Origin: CAYMWF01 sp964394085 [NCBI: uncultured Gemmatimonadota bacterium]
GTDB lineage: Bacteria; GCA-2686955; CAYMWF01
Length of the DNA stretch: 64,000 bases
NCBI GenBank assembly: GCA_964394085.1
Contig: CAYMWF010000022.1
Location: 11,084-75,083, forward strand
Reading direction: 5' to 3'
The notes beneath the pieces are model-generated. The model ran no database searches. It was given only the letters and a program-made list of their open reading frames with translations, and was not told the origin of the DNA. The first letter of the stretch is position 1, and every line of letters begins with the position of its first letter. The position numbers and the translations under genes are program-made. Shown here one piece after another: positions 8,607 through 17,205 of this stretch.

Positions 8607-11600
8607 CTGATAAAATACCTTGCCACATTCTGTTTATTGTTGACTTCACCGGCTGCAGCCCTTGTGTCGGACATGCCTTCAATCGAACTGGTTCCCCTCT
8701 CCGATACTCCAGAGGAGTTTGTCTTTTCTCTGACGCTGCCGACAGATGCACTGCGTGATTTTCTGAATCACGGTTCAATCGACGGCCCCTGGGGTTACTA
8801 CATGGAGCCGGGCCAACCTCTGGTACCCTGCGTCGGACGCCTGGTCGCGGTTCCAGATGGTAAACGGTCCGTTGTAGCAGTCACTTTCGAGGATGAGCGA
8901 TATTATCACGATATTACGATTCTCTCCCAGGGTGCCTATCGCGATTTTCCCGGTGACGCTGATCGTTTTCTGCCTGACGAAGAAAAAAGGTTCGAGATAT
9001 CTGATTTTTCATTCGGAGGGCGCAATTTCGCCCGTTTGAGCATTTTCCCCGTCCGGTACAATCCTTCCTCCAGGACCGCAAGGGTCGCCCACCGGATGAA
9101 AGTCACGGTCAAGTTTGAAACCACCTATCGAAACGTGGTTTCTCCCGGCTATCGCTCAAAAGCGCCAGCTCTCATGCGGTCCAGTAATCCCGGCCCGGCT
9201 GTCGCCAGGCTGCTGCGTATGGCGATTAACCGCTCCAGCGCGCAGAAATGGAGCAGAAAATCTGTCGGGGATCCCTCCATTTCCGGCCTTGGAAAAAATA
9301 TCCTGACCGGTGGTACACCTCAATCGGGTTCACCTCCTCCCGCCGCAGGCCACCTTCCCGATTTCGACAGGGCGTGCCGGATTGTTGTCGACGAGGATTC
9401 TCTGTACGTAATTCGCGGCAGAGATCTGGAGGTCGCTGACATCGATATCGACAATATCGATCCCAGGAAGCTCGGCCTGTTCCATGAGGGCGAGCCGGTG
9501 CCCGTCTATGTCGAAGGCAAGAACGACGGGAAACTCGATCCCGGCGACAGGATTATCTTTTACGGCAAAGCCAACAGGGGCGATTTCACCTATTACGATT
9601 ATTTCAGCAATCTATCGACATATTTTCTTGAATGGGGAATTGAGAAACCGCTGCATTTCATCGAAGAGGACGGGGCTCTTGCCGAGCGGGATTCGATGAA
9701 CCTGATATTTCCCGATTCATATACCATGGAAGTGCATGCGGAGGAGGATCTGATTTTTTCCCATCTGGAGCAGAATGCTTCCGAAGAGATCGATCACTGG
9801 TTCTGGAATTCGGTAAAGGCGCAAAGCTATTCCAATATCCAGGTCAGCCTGGCGGCACCCGACACTACCCGCAATTCTATCGCCGAAATCCGGGTTCGTC
9901 TGATGGGAAGCACATTTCCGGATGAAAATCCCGATCACCACGTGCAGATGTTTTTCCAGGGGCAACTGGTCCACGATGCCTGGTGGGATGGGCAGACACC
10001 CTACATTTATGACGGATTCGGCACCGGATCCGGAGTTCCAAATACACGCCTCAAACACGGAAATAACGGTTTGATGATGGTTGTCCCCGGGGATACCGAA
10101 GCCGGGAACATTGACGAGGTTTTTCTCGACTGGGTCGAAGTGAGGTATGCCAGGAGCTACCGGGTTCTCGATAATATGATCCTGTTCCAGAAGCCGCTGG
10201 ATGGCGAGTTCGGGCTGCATCAGTTCGAGATTGCCGGTTTCGAGGCTGAAGAAGGGGAAGATCCACCCGATATCGAACTCTTCAAGCTGGGAGTGAGCCG
10301 CATCGTCAACAGTGAATTACGGCTTGATGAATCGGAAGGTTCTTACTCTCTATTGTTCCAGGACCATATCTATACGGATGGGACCAGGTACTTCGCCTGC
10401 ACCGACGATATGCTGGCAGAACCGAAAAGTATCGAACGTTGCGATCATCACGAGAATCTGCTCGACCCGGTGTCTTCTGCAGAACTCATTTTACTGGCCC
10501 CGGACGATTACTACGAACCCGTCCAGACCTACGCGGCATGGAAAGAAGAGCAGGGGATTTCATCCAGGGTTTTCCACCTCCAGGATATCTACGACTATTT
10601 CTCTTATGGCGAATATTCTCCAATAGGGATAAAGAGTTTTATCAGGTATGCCGCAGAGCACTGGCCCTCCCCGGTTCCGAGCTACGTCCTGCTGGTGGGG
10701 GAGGAAACCTGGTCCCACCGGTACTGGGCAAGACACTCGGAGGTCGCCACCCCCAGCATAGAGAGGTACACATACGATTTTGGTGCCACTACGAGCGACC
10801 ACTGGTTTTCGACTATTGCCGACACGTCGAATATCCCGGCGATAGCCGTAGGACGCTGGACCGTCCGTCATTTGAACGATCTTGATCGGGTCATGGAAAA
10901 GCTGATGGACGGCGATTCCGATCCGGATTCGACCGGCTGGTCCCGGAATATCGTCATACTTGGCGGCGAGCAGGATTATTTCAGGGAGAAAAGCGAGGAG
11001 CTCGTGACTCTCTGTCTTCCTGACTACTGGGTACCGAGGAAACTTTACGTAATCGAAGACGACTCGCTGGATCCCGATCCCTTTTTCGGAAATACTAACA
11101 ATCTCATAGATTATATCGACTCCGGAGCCGGAGTAATAAATTTCCAGGGACACGGCGGCGGCGCCGTCTGGTCGGATCAGAATCTTCTCGACCTTACCCA
11201 TGTTCCCATGCTCGATAACAGGTATAAGCTTCCCGTAATATTCAGCATGACATGTCTGACATCATCATTTGCTTCAGCAACACGTACATGTCTCGGTGAG
11301 GCGTTTTTCAGAGAGAAGCGAGTGGGAGCAAAAGCCTTCTTCGGCTCTACAGCCTTATCCTATAAAGTGAACGGCGTCATCTTCAACAGGTACTTCCTCC
11401 GTCTGCTCGGTGAACCGGGGGTCGAACGGGTCGGTGACCTGATAGTCAGGGCCGAAACCGAATTCTACATCGAAAATGCGGGACTTATCGCGGACGATAT
11501 GCTGAACGCCTATCTCTTGATAGGCGATCCCACAGAATTGATATCGCTCCCAACTCAGAGAATGTCTGTCGATATAACTCCGCTTAGTGTTGATCCCGGA

Positions 11601-13574
11601 AATGAGATTTCGGTTACAGCCGTTCTCGAGGGAGCCGGTGAGGGCGGCGCCGGCTGCATAAGCTTTGTCGATCCCCTTGGGTGTGTTGTAGATGAAAAGA
11701 AGTTTCAGCTTGATTCGGGAATGATGGGAACGACTTTCACCATCGCAGAAGAATCACGATCGGGCGCATGGACGGTAAGAACTACTGCAAGAGACGATGA
11801 TGGTTTCGAGGGTGTGGGTTCGGGTGTCTTCTCGGTCGCCGCTCCCTTTTTCAGTGAATCCTGGCACGAACCGGAATTCCCGACAGAAAACGATGAGGTG
11901 GATATTTATCTCGACGATGCATTCAACCCTCCCTCAGAAGGACAGTACCTCTGCGAGCGGGCATTCAACTACTCCTTCTACAATCCGGAATTTCTGACTA
12001 TGGTCCATCATCCGGAAGGGTACTGGAAGACGGAATCACCGATTCCTCCGGCTCAGCCTTTAAGCAGTACGTACTACAGGATAATCTATGTAGACGATGA
12101 TACGACCAGGAGCCGGATCGGATCCTGGACCGTGGAAGAGAAGGTGGATCTGGCACTTGTGTTTCCTTATGACATGCATCTCGGTGTATCGGATGAAACA
12201 CTCGTTCTGCGGTTCGCGGTAAACAATGGCAGCGGTCGAGCCGTTGAGAATGTTCCGGTCAGTTTTAAATGGCGTGCGGTCGAAAGCGGTGGCCGGAAAA
12301 AGATTGGCGGCTGGATGCCTTTTGAGCCGTTTGACAGGGATACTCTCGACCTGGCTCCGCTCGAGACGGCATATGCCGAGATACCGTTTACTCTCCCGAA
12401 AGGCGCGTATTCGGTCATAGCTTTTATCGATCCAGACAGCATCTTCGATGAAACCAGCGAGTTCAACAATTTCAATACGGGTAAACCTGTTCCACTGGTA
12501 TACGACCATTTCCTGGTGAGTCCGGAATACGGAACCGGAGGGTTCGTTACTTCCCCCGACGGCAATTTCTCCTGTAACGTGCCCCCGGCGTACGTTTCTT
12601 CTACGACGACGGTTACCATTTTTTCAGATCAAGTCCCTGTGCCTGTCGAACAACCGGACATGGGTGAAGTAATTCCAGAATTCGGCAATGAACCCGGATC
12701 CTGGGTTGTTTCCTTCGTAGATTCGAGCGTGGTTACCGGGGCGGGTGAGATCTCGGTAGAAATCAGATTCGCGGATGAAGATTCACTGAACCCGGCTCCG
12801 GAAAAGGTTGCACCGTACAAGTGGAACCCGTCGATGCGGAAATGGTTACGGCAGCCCGCAGAACAGCAGGACAGCAGTGCCGTCCGTTTTGCGACTCCCT
12901 CCCCGGGGCAATTCGCACTGTTCGTATCAGACGATGACAGCGGACCCCACATCGAACTCAACGTAGAGGGCCAGCACTACACACAGGACTGCTTCGTTTC
13001 ACGCACTCCGTCCATAACCGCTCTGGTCCAGGATGAAAACGGAATTGACACCAGCGCGGCTACCATCGTTCTTGAACTGGATGACGAAGCGGTGGATCAA
13101 TCGGAGCTCCTGATCCGCTGGAGTGAAGAATCCCCGAACTGGATGACGGTTACATGGTTGCCGACGTTTGAAAGGGGTGCCCAGCACACGGTCAGACTTA
13201 CAGCGAACGATGTGAATCTGAATCCCGGTTCCGGAGAAATAGAGTTTGTAGTATCGAACGACCTCGACATAATCAGGTTCGGCAATTATCCGAATCCGAT
13301 CACAGGTGAACGCACAACGTTCATATTCTACCTGACCGATTGGGCTGATGATGTAAGGCTCGGTATTTATACAGCTTCCGGCAGGCTTGTGAGAGAATTT
13401 TCCTACGCGTCGGGAGATCCGGATCTCCGCCCGGTCGATTACAGCGAGAAGACCTGGGACCTGGTTGACGAAAAAGGATACCCGGTGGCCAACGGCGTCT
13501 ATTTCTACAAGATCAAAGCCGTTGCGGGAGCGGAAAAAGTGGTGAAAACCGGTAAGATGGCGGTACTTCGGTGA
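8607..13574 (+). CDS. PorU-like C25 peptidase with C-terminal sorting-type domain, 1655 aa
   Basis: A very large secreted C25 peptidase resembling PorU, the sortase-like peptidase of type IX secretion. The peptidase core carries His in NFQGHGGGAVW (H849) and Cys in FSMTCLTSSF (C883), followed by CLGEAFF. Ig-like/CARDB regions follow. The last about 95 residues are a FlgD-like/T9SS type-A domain (GNYPNPITGERTTF ... ANGVYFYKIK). PorU of Porphyromonas is likewise a C25 enzyme that keeps its own C-terminal domain. The start is unusual. The first conventional start is TTG 8637, which lacks a Shine-Dalgarno and cuts into the signal peptide. CTG 8607, eight bases after GGGGG, gives MIKYLATFCLLLTSPAAA, a complete signal peptide; the frame is closed by TGA at 8544. 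The 3' end overlaps the PorV-like gene (GTGA). Family certain; PorU role inferred from domain layout and neighbour. Confidence 0.8.
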   Translation: MIKYLATFCLLLTSPAAALVSDMPSIELVPLSDTPEEFVFSLTLPTDALRDFLNHGSIDGPWGYYMEPGQPLVPCVGRLVAVPDGKRSVVAVTFEDERYYHDITILSQGAYRDFPGDADRFLPDEEKRFEISDFSFGGRNFARLSIFPVRYNPSSRTARVAHRMKVTVKFETTYRNVVSPGYRSKAPALMRSSNPGPAVARLLRMAINRSSAQKWSRKSVGDPSISGLGKNILTGGTPQSGSPPPAAGHLPDFDRACRIVVDEDSLYVIRGRDLEVADIDIDNIDPRKLGLFHEGEPVPVYVEGKNDGKLDPGDRIIFYGKANRGDFTYYDYFSNLSTYFLEWGIEKPLHFIEEDGALAERDSMNLIFPDSYTMEVHAEEDLIFSHLEQNASEEIDHWFWNSVKAQSYSNIQVSLAAPDTTRNSIAEIRVRLMGSTFPDENPDHHVQMFFQGQLVHDAWWDGQTPYIYDGFGTGSGVPNTRLKHGNNGLMMVVPGDTEAGNIDEVFLDWVEVRYARSYRVLDNMILFQKPLDGEFGLHQFEIAGFEAEEGEDPPDIELFKLGVSRIVNSELRLDESEGSYSLLFQDHIYTDGTRYFACTDDMLAEPKSIERCDHHENLLDPVSSAELILLAPDDYYEPVQTYAAWKEEQGISSRVFHLQDIYDYFSYGEYSPIGIKSFIRYAAEHWPSPVPSYVLLVGEETWSHRYWARHSEVATPSIERYTYDFGATTSDHWFSTIADTSNIPAIAVGRWTVRHLNDLDRVMEKLMDGDSDPDSTGWSRNIVILGGEQDYFREKSEELVTLCLPDYWVPRKLYVIEDDSLDPDPFFGNTNNLIDYIDSGAGVINFQGHGGGAVWSDQNLLDLTHVPMLDNRYKLPVIFSMTCLTSSFASATRTCLGEAFFREKRVGAKAFFGSTALSYKVNGVIFNRYFLRLLGEPGVERVGDLIVRAETEFYIENAGLIADDMLNAYLLIGDPTELISLPTQRMSVDITPLSVDPGNEISVTAVLEGAGEGGAGCISFVDPLGCVVDEKKFQLDSGMMGTTFTIAEESRSGAWTVRTTARDDDGFEGVGSGVFSVAAPFFSESWHEPEFPTENDEVDIYLDDAFNPPSEGQYLCERAFNYSFYNPEFLTMVHHPEGYWKTESPIPPAQPLSSTYYRIIYVDDDTTRSRIGSWTVEEKVDLALVFPYDMHLGVSDETLVLRFAVNNGSGRAVENVPVSFKWRAVESGGRKKIGGWMPFEPFDRDTLDLAPLETAYAEIPFTLPKGAYSVIAFIDPDSIFDETSEFNNFNTGKPVPLVYDHFLVSPEYGTGGFVTSPDGNFSCNVPPAYVSSTTTVTIFSDQVPVPVEQPDMGEVIPEFGNEPGSWVVSFVDSSVVTGAGEISVEIRFADEDSLNPAPEKVAPYKWNPSMRKWLRQPAEQQDSSAVRFATPSPGQFALFVSDDDSGPHIELNVEGQHYTQDCFVSRTPSITALVQDENGIDTSAATIVLELDDEAVDQSELLIRWSEESPNWMTVTWLPTFERGAQHTVRLTANDVNLNPGSGEIEFVVSNDLDIIRFGNYPNPITGERTTFIFYLTDWADDVRLGIYTASGRLVREFSYASGDPDLRPVDYSEKTWDLVDEKGYPVANGVYFYKIKAVAGAEKVVKTGKMAVLR

Positions 13575-14650
13575 GAAAGATGTTCTTTCGGAAATGTTCT
13601 TGCCTGTTTATCCTCGTCTGGATGGCGCTCGTCTCGTTGCCTGATTCCGGTGTCTGTCTGCCGAGCCGGTATGGCGGGGATTTTCTGAACATCGGCGCGG
13701 GAGCTCGCGAAATGTCTCTATCCGAAACGGTCTCCGCGACGACGATTTCCAACAATTCTATGTGCTGGAATCCATCGGGAATGTTTTTTCTCTCACAGGA
13801 TCAGCTCACATTCCAGCATACATTCTACAACGGTTCCCTCGCTGATTTTCATTTCCTGGCTTATTCCCTGCCGCTGGGATCGGCTGCTCGAATAGGTATC
13901 GGCTGGTTCCGTTTCGGCGTCGATGACATACCGGAATACCCCGATATCGATCCTGAGGATCGCGGCATCCGGGTAACCGATCCGGGCGAACGCCCCGATT
14001 GGAAGCCGCTAGGGTATTTTACGAGTTCGGACAACGCTTATTATGTCACCTTTGCCCGGGGCTGGTCCGGGATGACAGATCTCGGCTGGATCTACAAACC
14101 GTTCCATTTCGGAATCTCCGGCGGGGTGAGCTTGAAGATAATCAGACAATATATTGGAGAGTATTCAGGCGCGGGAATCGGCCTGGATGTCGGTATGACG
14201 GCTGAAATCAACCTCGGCGAGTTCATTGGTGAAAACTACCTGGGTCTCTTTCGTTACGGTTTTTCAGTGACAGACGTCAGTGCGACATCGATTGCCTGGG
14301 ATACTCCGTCCAAGAGAAAAGATTCAGTGGCCCCGGTCCTGAGAACAGGTATAGGATACCGGCAGGTCCTTCCGTTTTCGGCGGGAAGCCTGCTCGTGGC
14401 ATGGGATGCGAAGTATGATTTGAATCAAAACGAAAAACTGGGCAACACGGTGGGAGTAGAGTACGAATTCGCCGATTCTGTTTTTCTCAGAATGGGAAAG
14501 CGGGCCGGATCCTGGACGGTGGGAGCCGGGTTCAAATACTGGCGGCTTGCAATCGATTATGCTTTCATCAGTTACGGTGTTGAACCGTCTCATCGGGTGG
14601 AACTCGGGTTCATCCCGGGATTCGGTAAGGATGGGGGAGGGCGGAAATGA
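13571..14650 (+). CDS. PorV/PorQ-type outer-membrane beta-barrel protein, 359 aa
   Basis: A predicted outer-membrane barrel of the UPF0164/PorV-PorQ family. The GTG start overlaps the preceding stop (GTGA), implying translational coupling to the PorU-like gene. The N-terminal signal sequence is CLFILVWMALVSLPDSGVC, ending near residue 30. The family signature follows: GGDFLNIGAGAREMSLSETVSA, then NNSMCWNPSGM (the usual form is N-WNPAG). The rest is alternating amphipathic strands with aromatic turns, ending GYRQVLPF... and GVEPSHRVELGFIPGFG. In Bacteroidota, PorV carries type IX cargo to PorU at the cell surface, so the adjacency is meaningful. A FadL-like transport role is the alternative. 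ATG 13580 could also be the start. Confidence 0.8.
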   Translation: MRKMFFRKCSCLFILVWMALVSLPDSGVCLPSRYGGDFLNIGAGAREMSLSETVSATTISNNSMCWNPSGMFFLSQDQLTFQHTFYNGSLADFHFLAYSLPLGSAARIGIGWFRFGVDDIPEYPDIDPEDRGIRVTDPGERPDWKPLGYFTSSDNAYYVTFARGWSGMTDLGWIYKPFHFGISGGVSLKIIRQYIGEYSGAGIGLDVGMTAEINLGEFIGENYLGLFRYGFSVTDVSATSIAWDTPSKRKDSVAPVLRTGIGYRQVLPFSAGSLLVAWDAKYDLNQNEKLGNTVGVEYEFADSVFLRMGKRAGSWTVGAGFKYWRLAIDYAFISYGVEPSHRVELGFIPGFGKDGGGRK

Positions 14651-14733
14651 GGCATGCATGGCGGGATGGAGAAAACTGCCGGATCCCGTGCGGTTAACGT
14701 GCACGGAGAGGTCTAAAGGAGCTTGATTTTAAA

Positions 14734-15213
14734 ATGATACGTTCGATACCGATAATCGCAGTAACAATGATTCTGGTTACGCTGTGTCCGGGTATCGCCG
14801 AAGGGATGGACGAGCCGGGGAGAGCGGCGCAATACTATGTGCAACCCGGAAGCATATCTCAACTCCAGATAAACGTGAAGATCTGGGGACAGGTGCTCCG
14901 TCCCGGATTGTATCTTGTACCGGATCAGACCGACATCGTCGATCTTCTTTCATATGCTGGCGGACCTACCGATGTGGCGAATCTTGATGAAGTTGTTATA
15001 GTGAGGAATACGCGAGATCAATCGCAGATCATAAAGGTGAGTATTAAAAAGTATTTGAATGATGGCAATATTGATGATATTCCCATCCTGATGCCAGGTG
15101 ATACTGTTGTTGTATCGGGTAGTATTTTCCATGCGTTCGACAGGTTCGCCGGATTTCTGGCTAAACTAGCCGTAATTGTAACAACTTATAATCTGTTCTT
15201 GGAGCCTAGTTGA
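14734..15213 (+). CDS. Small SLBB-domain polysaccharide export protein, 159 aa
   Basis: A secreted or periplasmic protein with one SLBB domain, the ligand-binding fold of Wza-type outer-membrane polysaccharide exporters. The signal peptide is MIRSIPIIAVTMILVTLCPGIAEG. The SLBB domain spans about residues 48-130 (INVKIWGQVLRPGLYLVP, then DLLSYAGGPTDVANLDEVVIV, and MPGDTVVV). A hydrophobic C-terminal stretch (FAGFLAKLAVIVTTYNLFL) could be a membrane helix. The Poly_export domain of full Wza proteins (more than 350 aa) is absent, so this is a minimal SLBB-only form. A GGAG lies upstream. It opens the glycan locus, and the next gene starts two bases after its stop. It probably works with the Wzc-like kinase at 43687-46098 in glycan export. 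Confidence 0.8.
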   Translation: MIRSIPIIAVTMILVTLCPGIAEGMDEPGRAAQYYVQPGSISQLQINVKIWGQVLRPGLYLVPDQTDIVDLLSYAGGPTDVANLDEVVIVRNTRDQSQIIKVSIKKYLNDGNIDDIPILMPGDTVVVSGSIFHAFDRFAGFLAKLAVIVTTYNLFLEPS

Positions 15214-15214
15214 T

Positions 15215-16144
15215 ATGAATAAAGCATTGGTTACAGGCGGAGCGGGGTTCATCGGATCCGGCATGGTTCAAAGGTTGCTCAAAAACGGTTTTGAAGTCAC
15301 CGTGATCGATGACTTTTCCACGGGTAGAAAGAGCAATCTCAGTTCGGTTATCAGCGAGATCAGGCTGGTCGAAGGCGACATCAGAAATGGCGATCTGGTT
15401 GAGGATCTCTGCAAGGGGAACGATGTGGTGTTCCATCTTGCGGCCATTCCCTCAGTTCCCCGGTCAGTAGCTCATCCGAAATTGAGTCATGAAGTAAACT
15501 TAACCGGAACCCTGTCGATGCTCGTAGCCGCCCGTAATGCCGGTGTAAGAAGGTTCGTGTATGCAGGCTCCTCTTCCGCGTATGGTGAAAACCCCTCCCT
15601 TCCGAAAATGGAAAGCAACAAAGAAGAGCCCTTGTCTCCTTATGCCGTAAGCAAGCTGAGCGGCGAGTGGTACTGCAGGATTTTCAACCGTCTTTACGGG
15701 CTGGAAACCGTGGTCCTCAGGTTTTTTAATGTTTTCGGACCACGACAGGATCCGGCATCCGAATATGCGGCAGTGATTCCCCGGTTCATCCTTGCGCTGG
15801 CGGGAGGTAAACCTCCTGTCATCTATGGCGACGGGAAGCAGTCGAGAGATTTCACATATGTGGACAACATCATCGACGCGAATCTGCTTGCATCAGAGGT
15901 CGCCGGTGTAGAAGGTGAAGTATTCAATATCGCGTGCGGTCTGAGGTACTCGCTTCTTGAACTCCTGTCGGAACTCGAGGGTATTCTCGACTGTTCCGTC
16001 GAACCCGAATTCCAGCCGGCAAGACCGGGTGACATAAAACATTCTCAGGCGGACATCCGAAAAGCGAAAAAAGAATTGGGGTTCGAACCAGCAGTAGGCT
16101 TTACAGATGGATTGAAAAAGACGGTTGAGTTTTTTGTCGGTTAA
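15215..16144 (+). CDS. GalE/WbpP-type NAD-dependent sugar epimerase (extended SDR), 309 aa
   Basis: An extended short-chain dehydrogenase acting on a nucleotide sugar in the cytoplasm. The NAD-binding glycine motif is at the N-terminus ([15 protein letters not shown]). The catalytic Ser is in YAGSSSAYGENPSLP and the Tyr/Lys pair in SPYAVSKLSGEWY. RFFNVFGPRQDP and the phrase VIPRFILALAGGKPP are typical of UDP-Glc/UDP-GlcNAc 4-epimerases of the GalE/WbpP type. The ATG follows the SLBB stop by one base, so the two are probably cotranscribed. The exact sugar (Glc, GlcNAc or a uronic acid) cannot be read from the sequence. A weak hairpin at 16181-16195 follows it. Confidence 0.85.
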   Translation: MNKALVTGGAGFIGSGMVQRLLKNGFEVTVIDDFSTGRKSNLSSVISEIRLVEGDIRNGDLVEDLCKGNDVVFHLAAIPSVPRSVAHPKLSHEVNLTGTLSMLVAARNAGVRRFVYAGSSSAYGENPSLPKMESNKEEPLSPYAVSKLSGEWYCRIFNRLYGLETVVLRFFNVFGPRQDPASEYAAVIPRFILALAGGKPPVIYGDGKQSRDFTYVDNIIDANLLASEVAGVEGEVFNIACGLRYSLLELLSELEGILDCSVEPEFQPARPGDIKHSQADIRKAKKELGFEPAVGFTDGLKKTVEFFVG

Positions 16145-16242
16145 TCTGAATTCCAGGATGCCGGAACCGGTTTACCAAAGCATCATCCATTGATGTCCTT
16201 TTTGTTTTAAGAGTCTTTCCAGTGTCGTTGTGAGGAGAAAAC

Positions 16243-17205
16243 ATGAGAGTTTTAATTACAGGGATAACAGGATTTGCAGGAAGCCATCTCGCCGAGTATA
16301 TCCTTGGTCTGAAAAATCACGAGGTATACGGGAGTTTCCGGTGGAGAAGCAATAAAACATATATTTCAACCATACTTGATAAGATCACGCTGGTGGAGTG
16401 TGATTTGCGTGATGCTTTCTCAACTGAAAAATTGATCGCCGATGTTAAACCCGATCTGATCTTCCATCTTGCCGCCCAGAGTTTCGTTCCCTTTTCGTTC
16501 GACGCGCCGGGTGAGAGTCTTCAAACGAATATCCTGGGGCAGCTCAACCTGTTTGAGGCAGTGAGAAAATCGAACTACAACCCCAGAATACTTATAGCAG
16601 GGTCATCAGAAGAATACGGCATGGTTTTTCCGGACGAAATCCCTATCAAGGAAACGAACCCTCTAAGGCCTTTAAGCCCATACGCGGTAAGCAAAGTAAC
16701 CCAGGACCTGCTTGCGTACCAGTATTATGAAAGCTACGGTATCAGGGTGGTCAGAAGCCGCGGTTTCAATCATACCGGTCCGAGGCGGGGACCTGTATTT
16801 ATTTGCTCGAATTTCGCGAAACAAATCGTGGATATCGAAAATGGGAGGTGTGAACCGATCATTCGCGTCGGAAACCTGGAGGCGAAGAGGGATTTCACCG
16901 ATGTGCGAGACATGGTGAAAGGTTACTGGCTTGCACTCCAGCATTGTAAAGACGGTGAATGTTACAATATATGCTCGAATCATACAATCTCGATGAAAGA
17001 AATACTTCATAAGCTCGTGGACAAGACAGATAAAAAGGTCCGCGTCGAGGTGGATGAGTCCAGGTTGCGTCCTTCCGATGTTCCCATTCTACTCGGGGAT
17101 TATTCAAAATTCAATGCATGCACCGGCTGGAAACCCACCATAGATTTTGACACCACACTTTCCGATATCCTCGAGTACTGGAGAAACAGTCCCGGAGTTG
17201 TTTGA
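16243..17205 (+). CDS. GDP-mannose 4,6-dehydratase-like SDR, 320 aa
   Basis: A nucleotide-sugar dehydratase of the Gmd type, converting GDP-D-mannose to GDP-4-keto-6-deoxy-D-mannose. Seen: the NADP-binding GITGFAGSHLAEY, the catalytic GSSEEYGMV (Ser/Thr-Glu of dehydratases), SPYAVSK (Tyr and Lys), the family sequence RGFNHTGPRRGPVF, and VGNLEAKRDFTDVRDMV, which is highly characteristic of Gmd/Rmd proteins. It is a little shorter than E. coli Gmd (373 aa). GAGGAG precedes the ATG. The next gene, a paralogous Rmd-type reductase, starts directly after the stop with no gap, so the two likely act in sequence to make GDP-rhamnose. Which of the two is dehydratase and which reductase is inferred from motifs. 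Confidence 0.82.
   Translation: MRVLITGITGFAGSHLAEYILGLKNHEVYGSFRWRSNKTYISTILDKITLVECDLRDAFSTEKLIADVKPDLIFHLAAQSFVPFSFDAPGESLQTNILGQLNLFEAVRKSNYNPRILIAGSSEEYGMVFPDEIPIKETNPLRPLSPYAVSKVTQDLLAYQYYESYGIRVVRSRGFNHTGPRRGPVFICSNFAKQIVDIENGRCEPIIRVGNLEAKRDFTDVRDMVKGYWLALQHCKDGECYNICSNHTISMKEILHKLVDKTDKKVRVEVDESRLRPSDVPILLGDYSKFNACTGWKPTIDFDTTLSDILEYWRNSPGVV

Noticed and set aside
16181-16208. CATCA-TCCAT-TGATG hairpin followed by CCTTTTTGTTTT
   Set aside because: A five-pair AT-rich stem is too weak to call a terminator, and the next gene seems to be in the same cluster.
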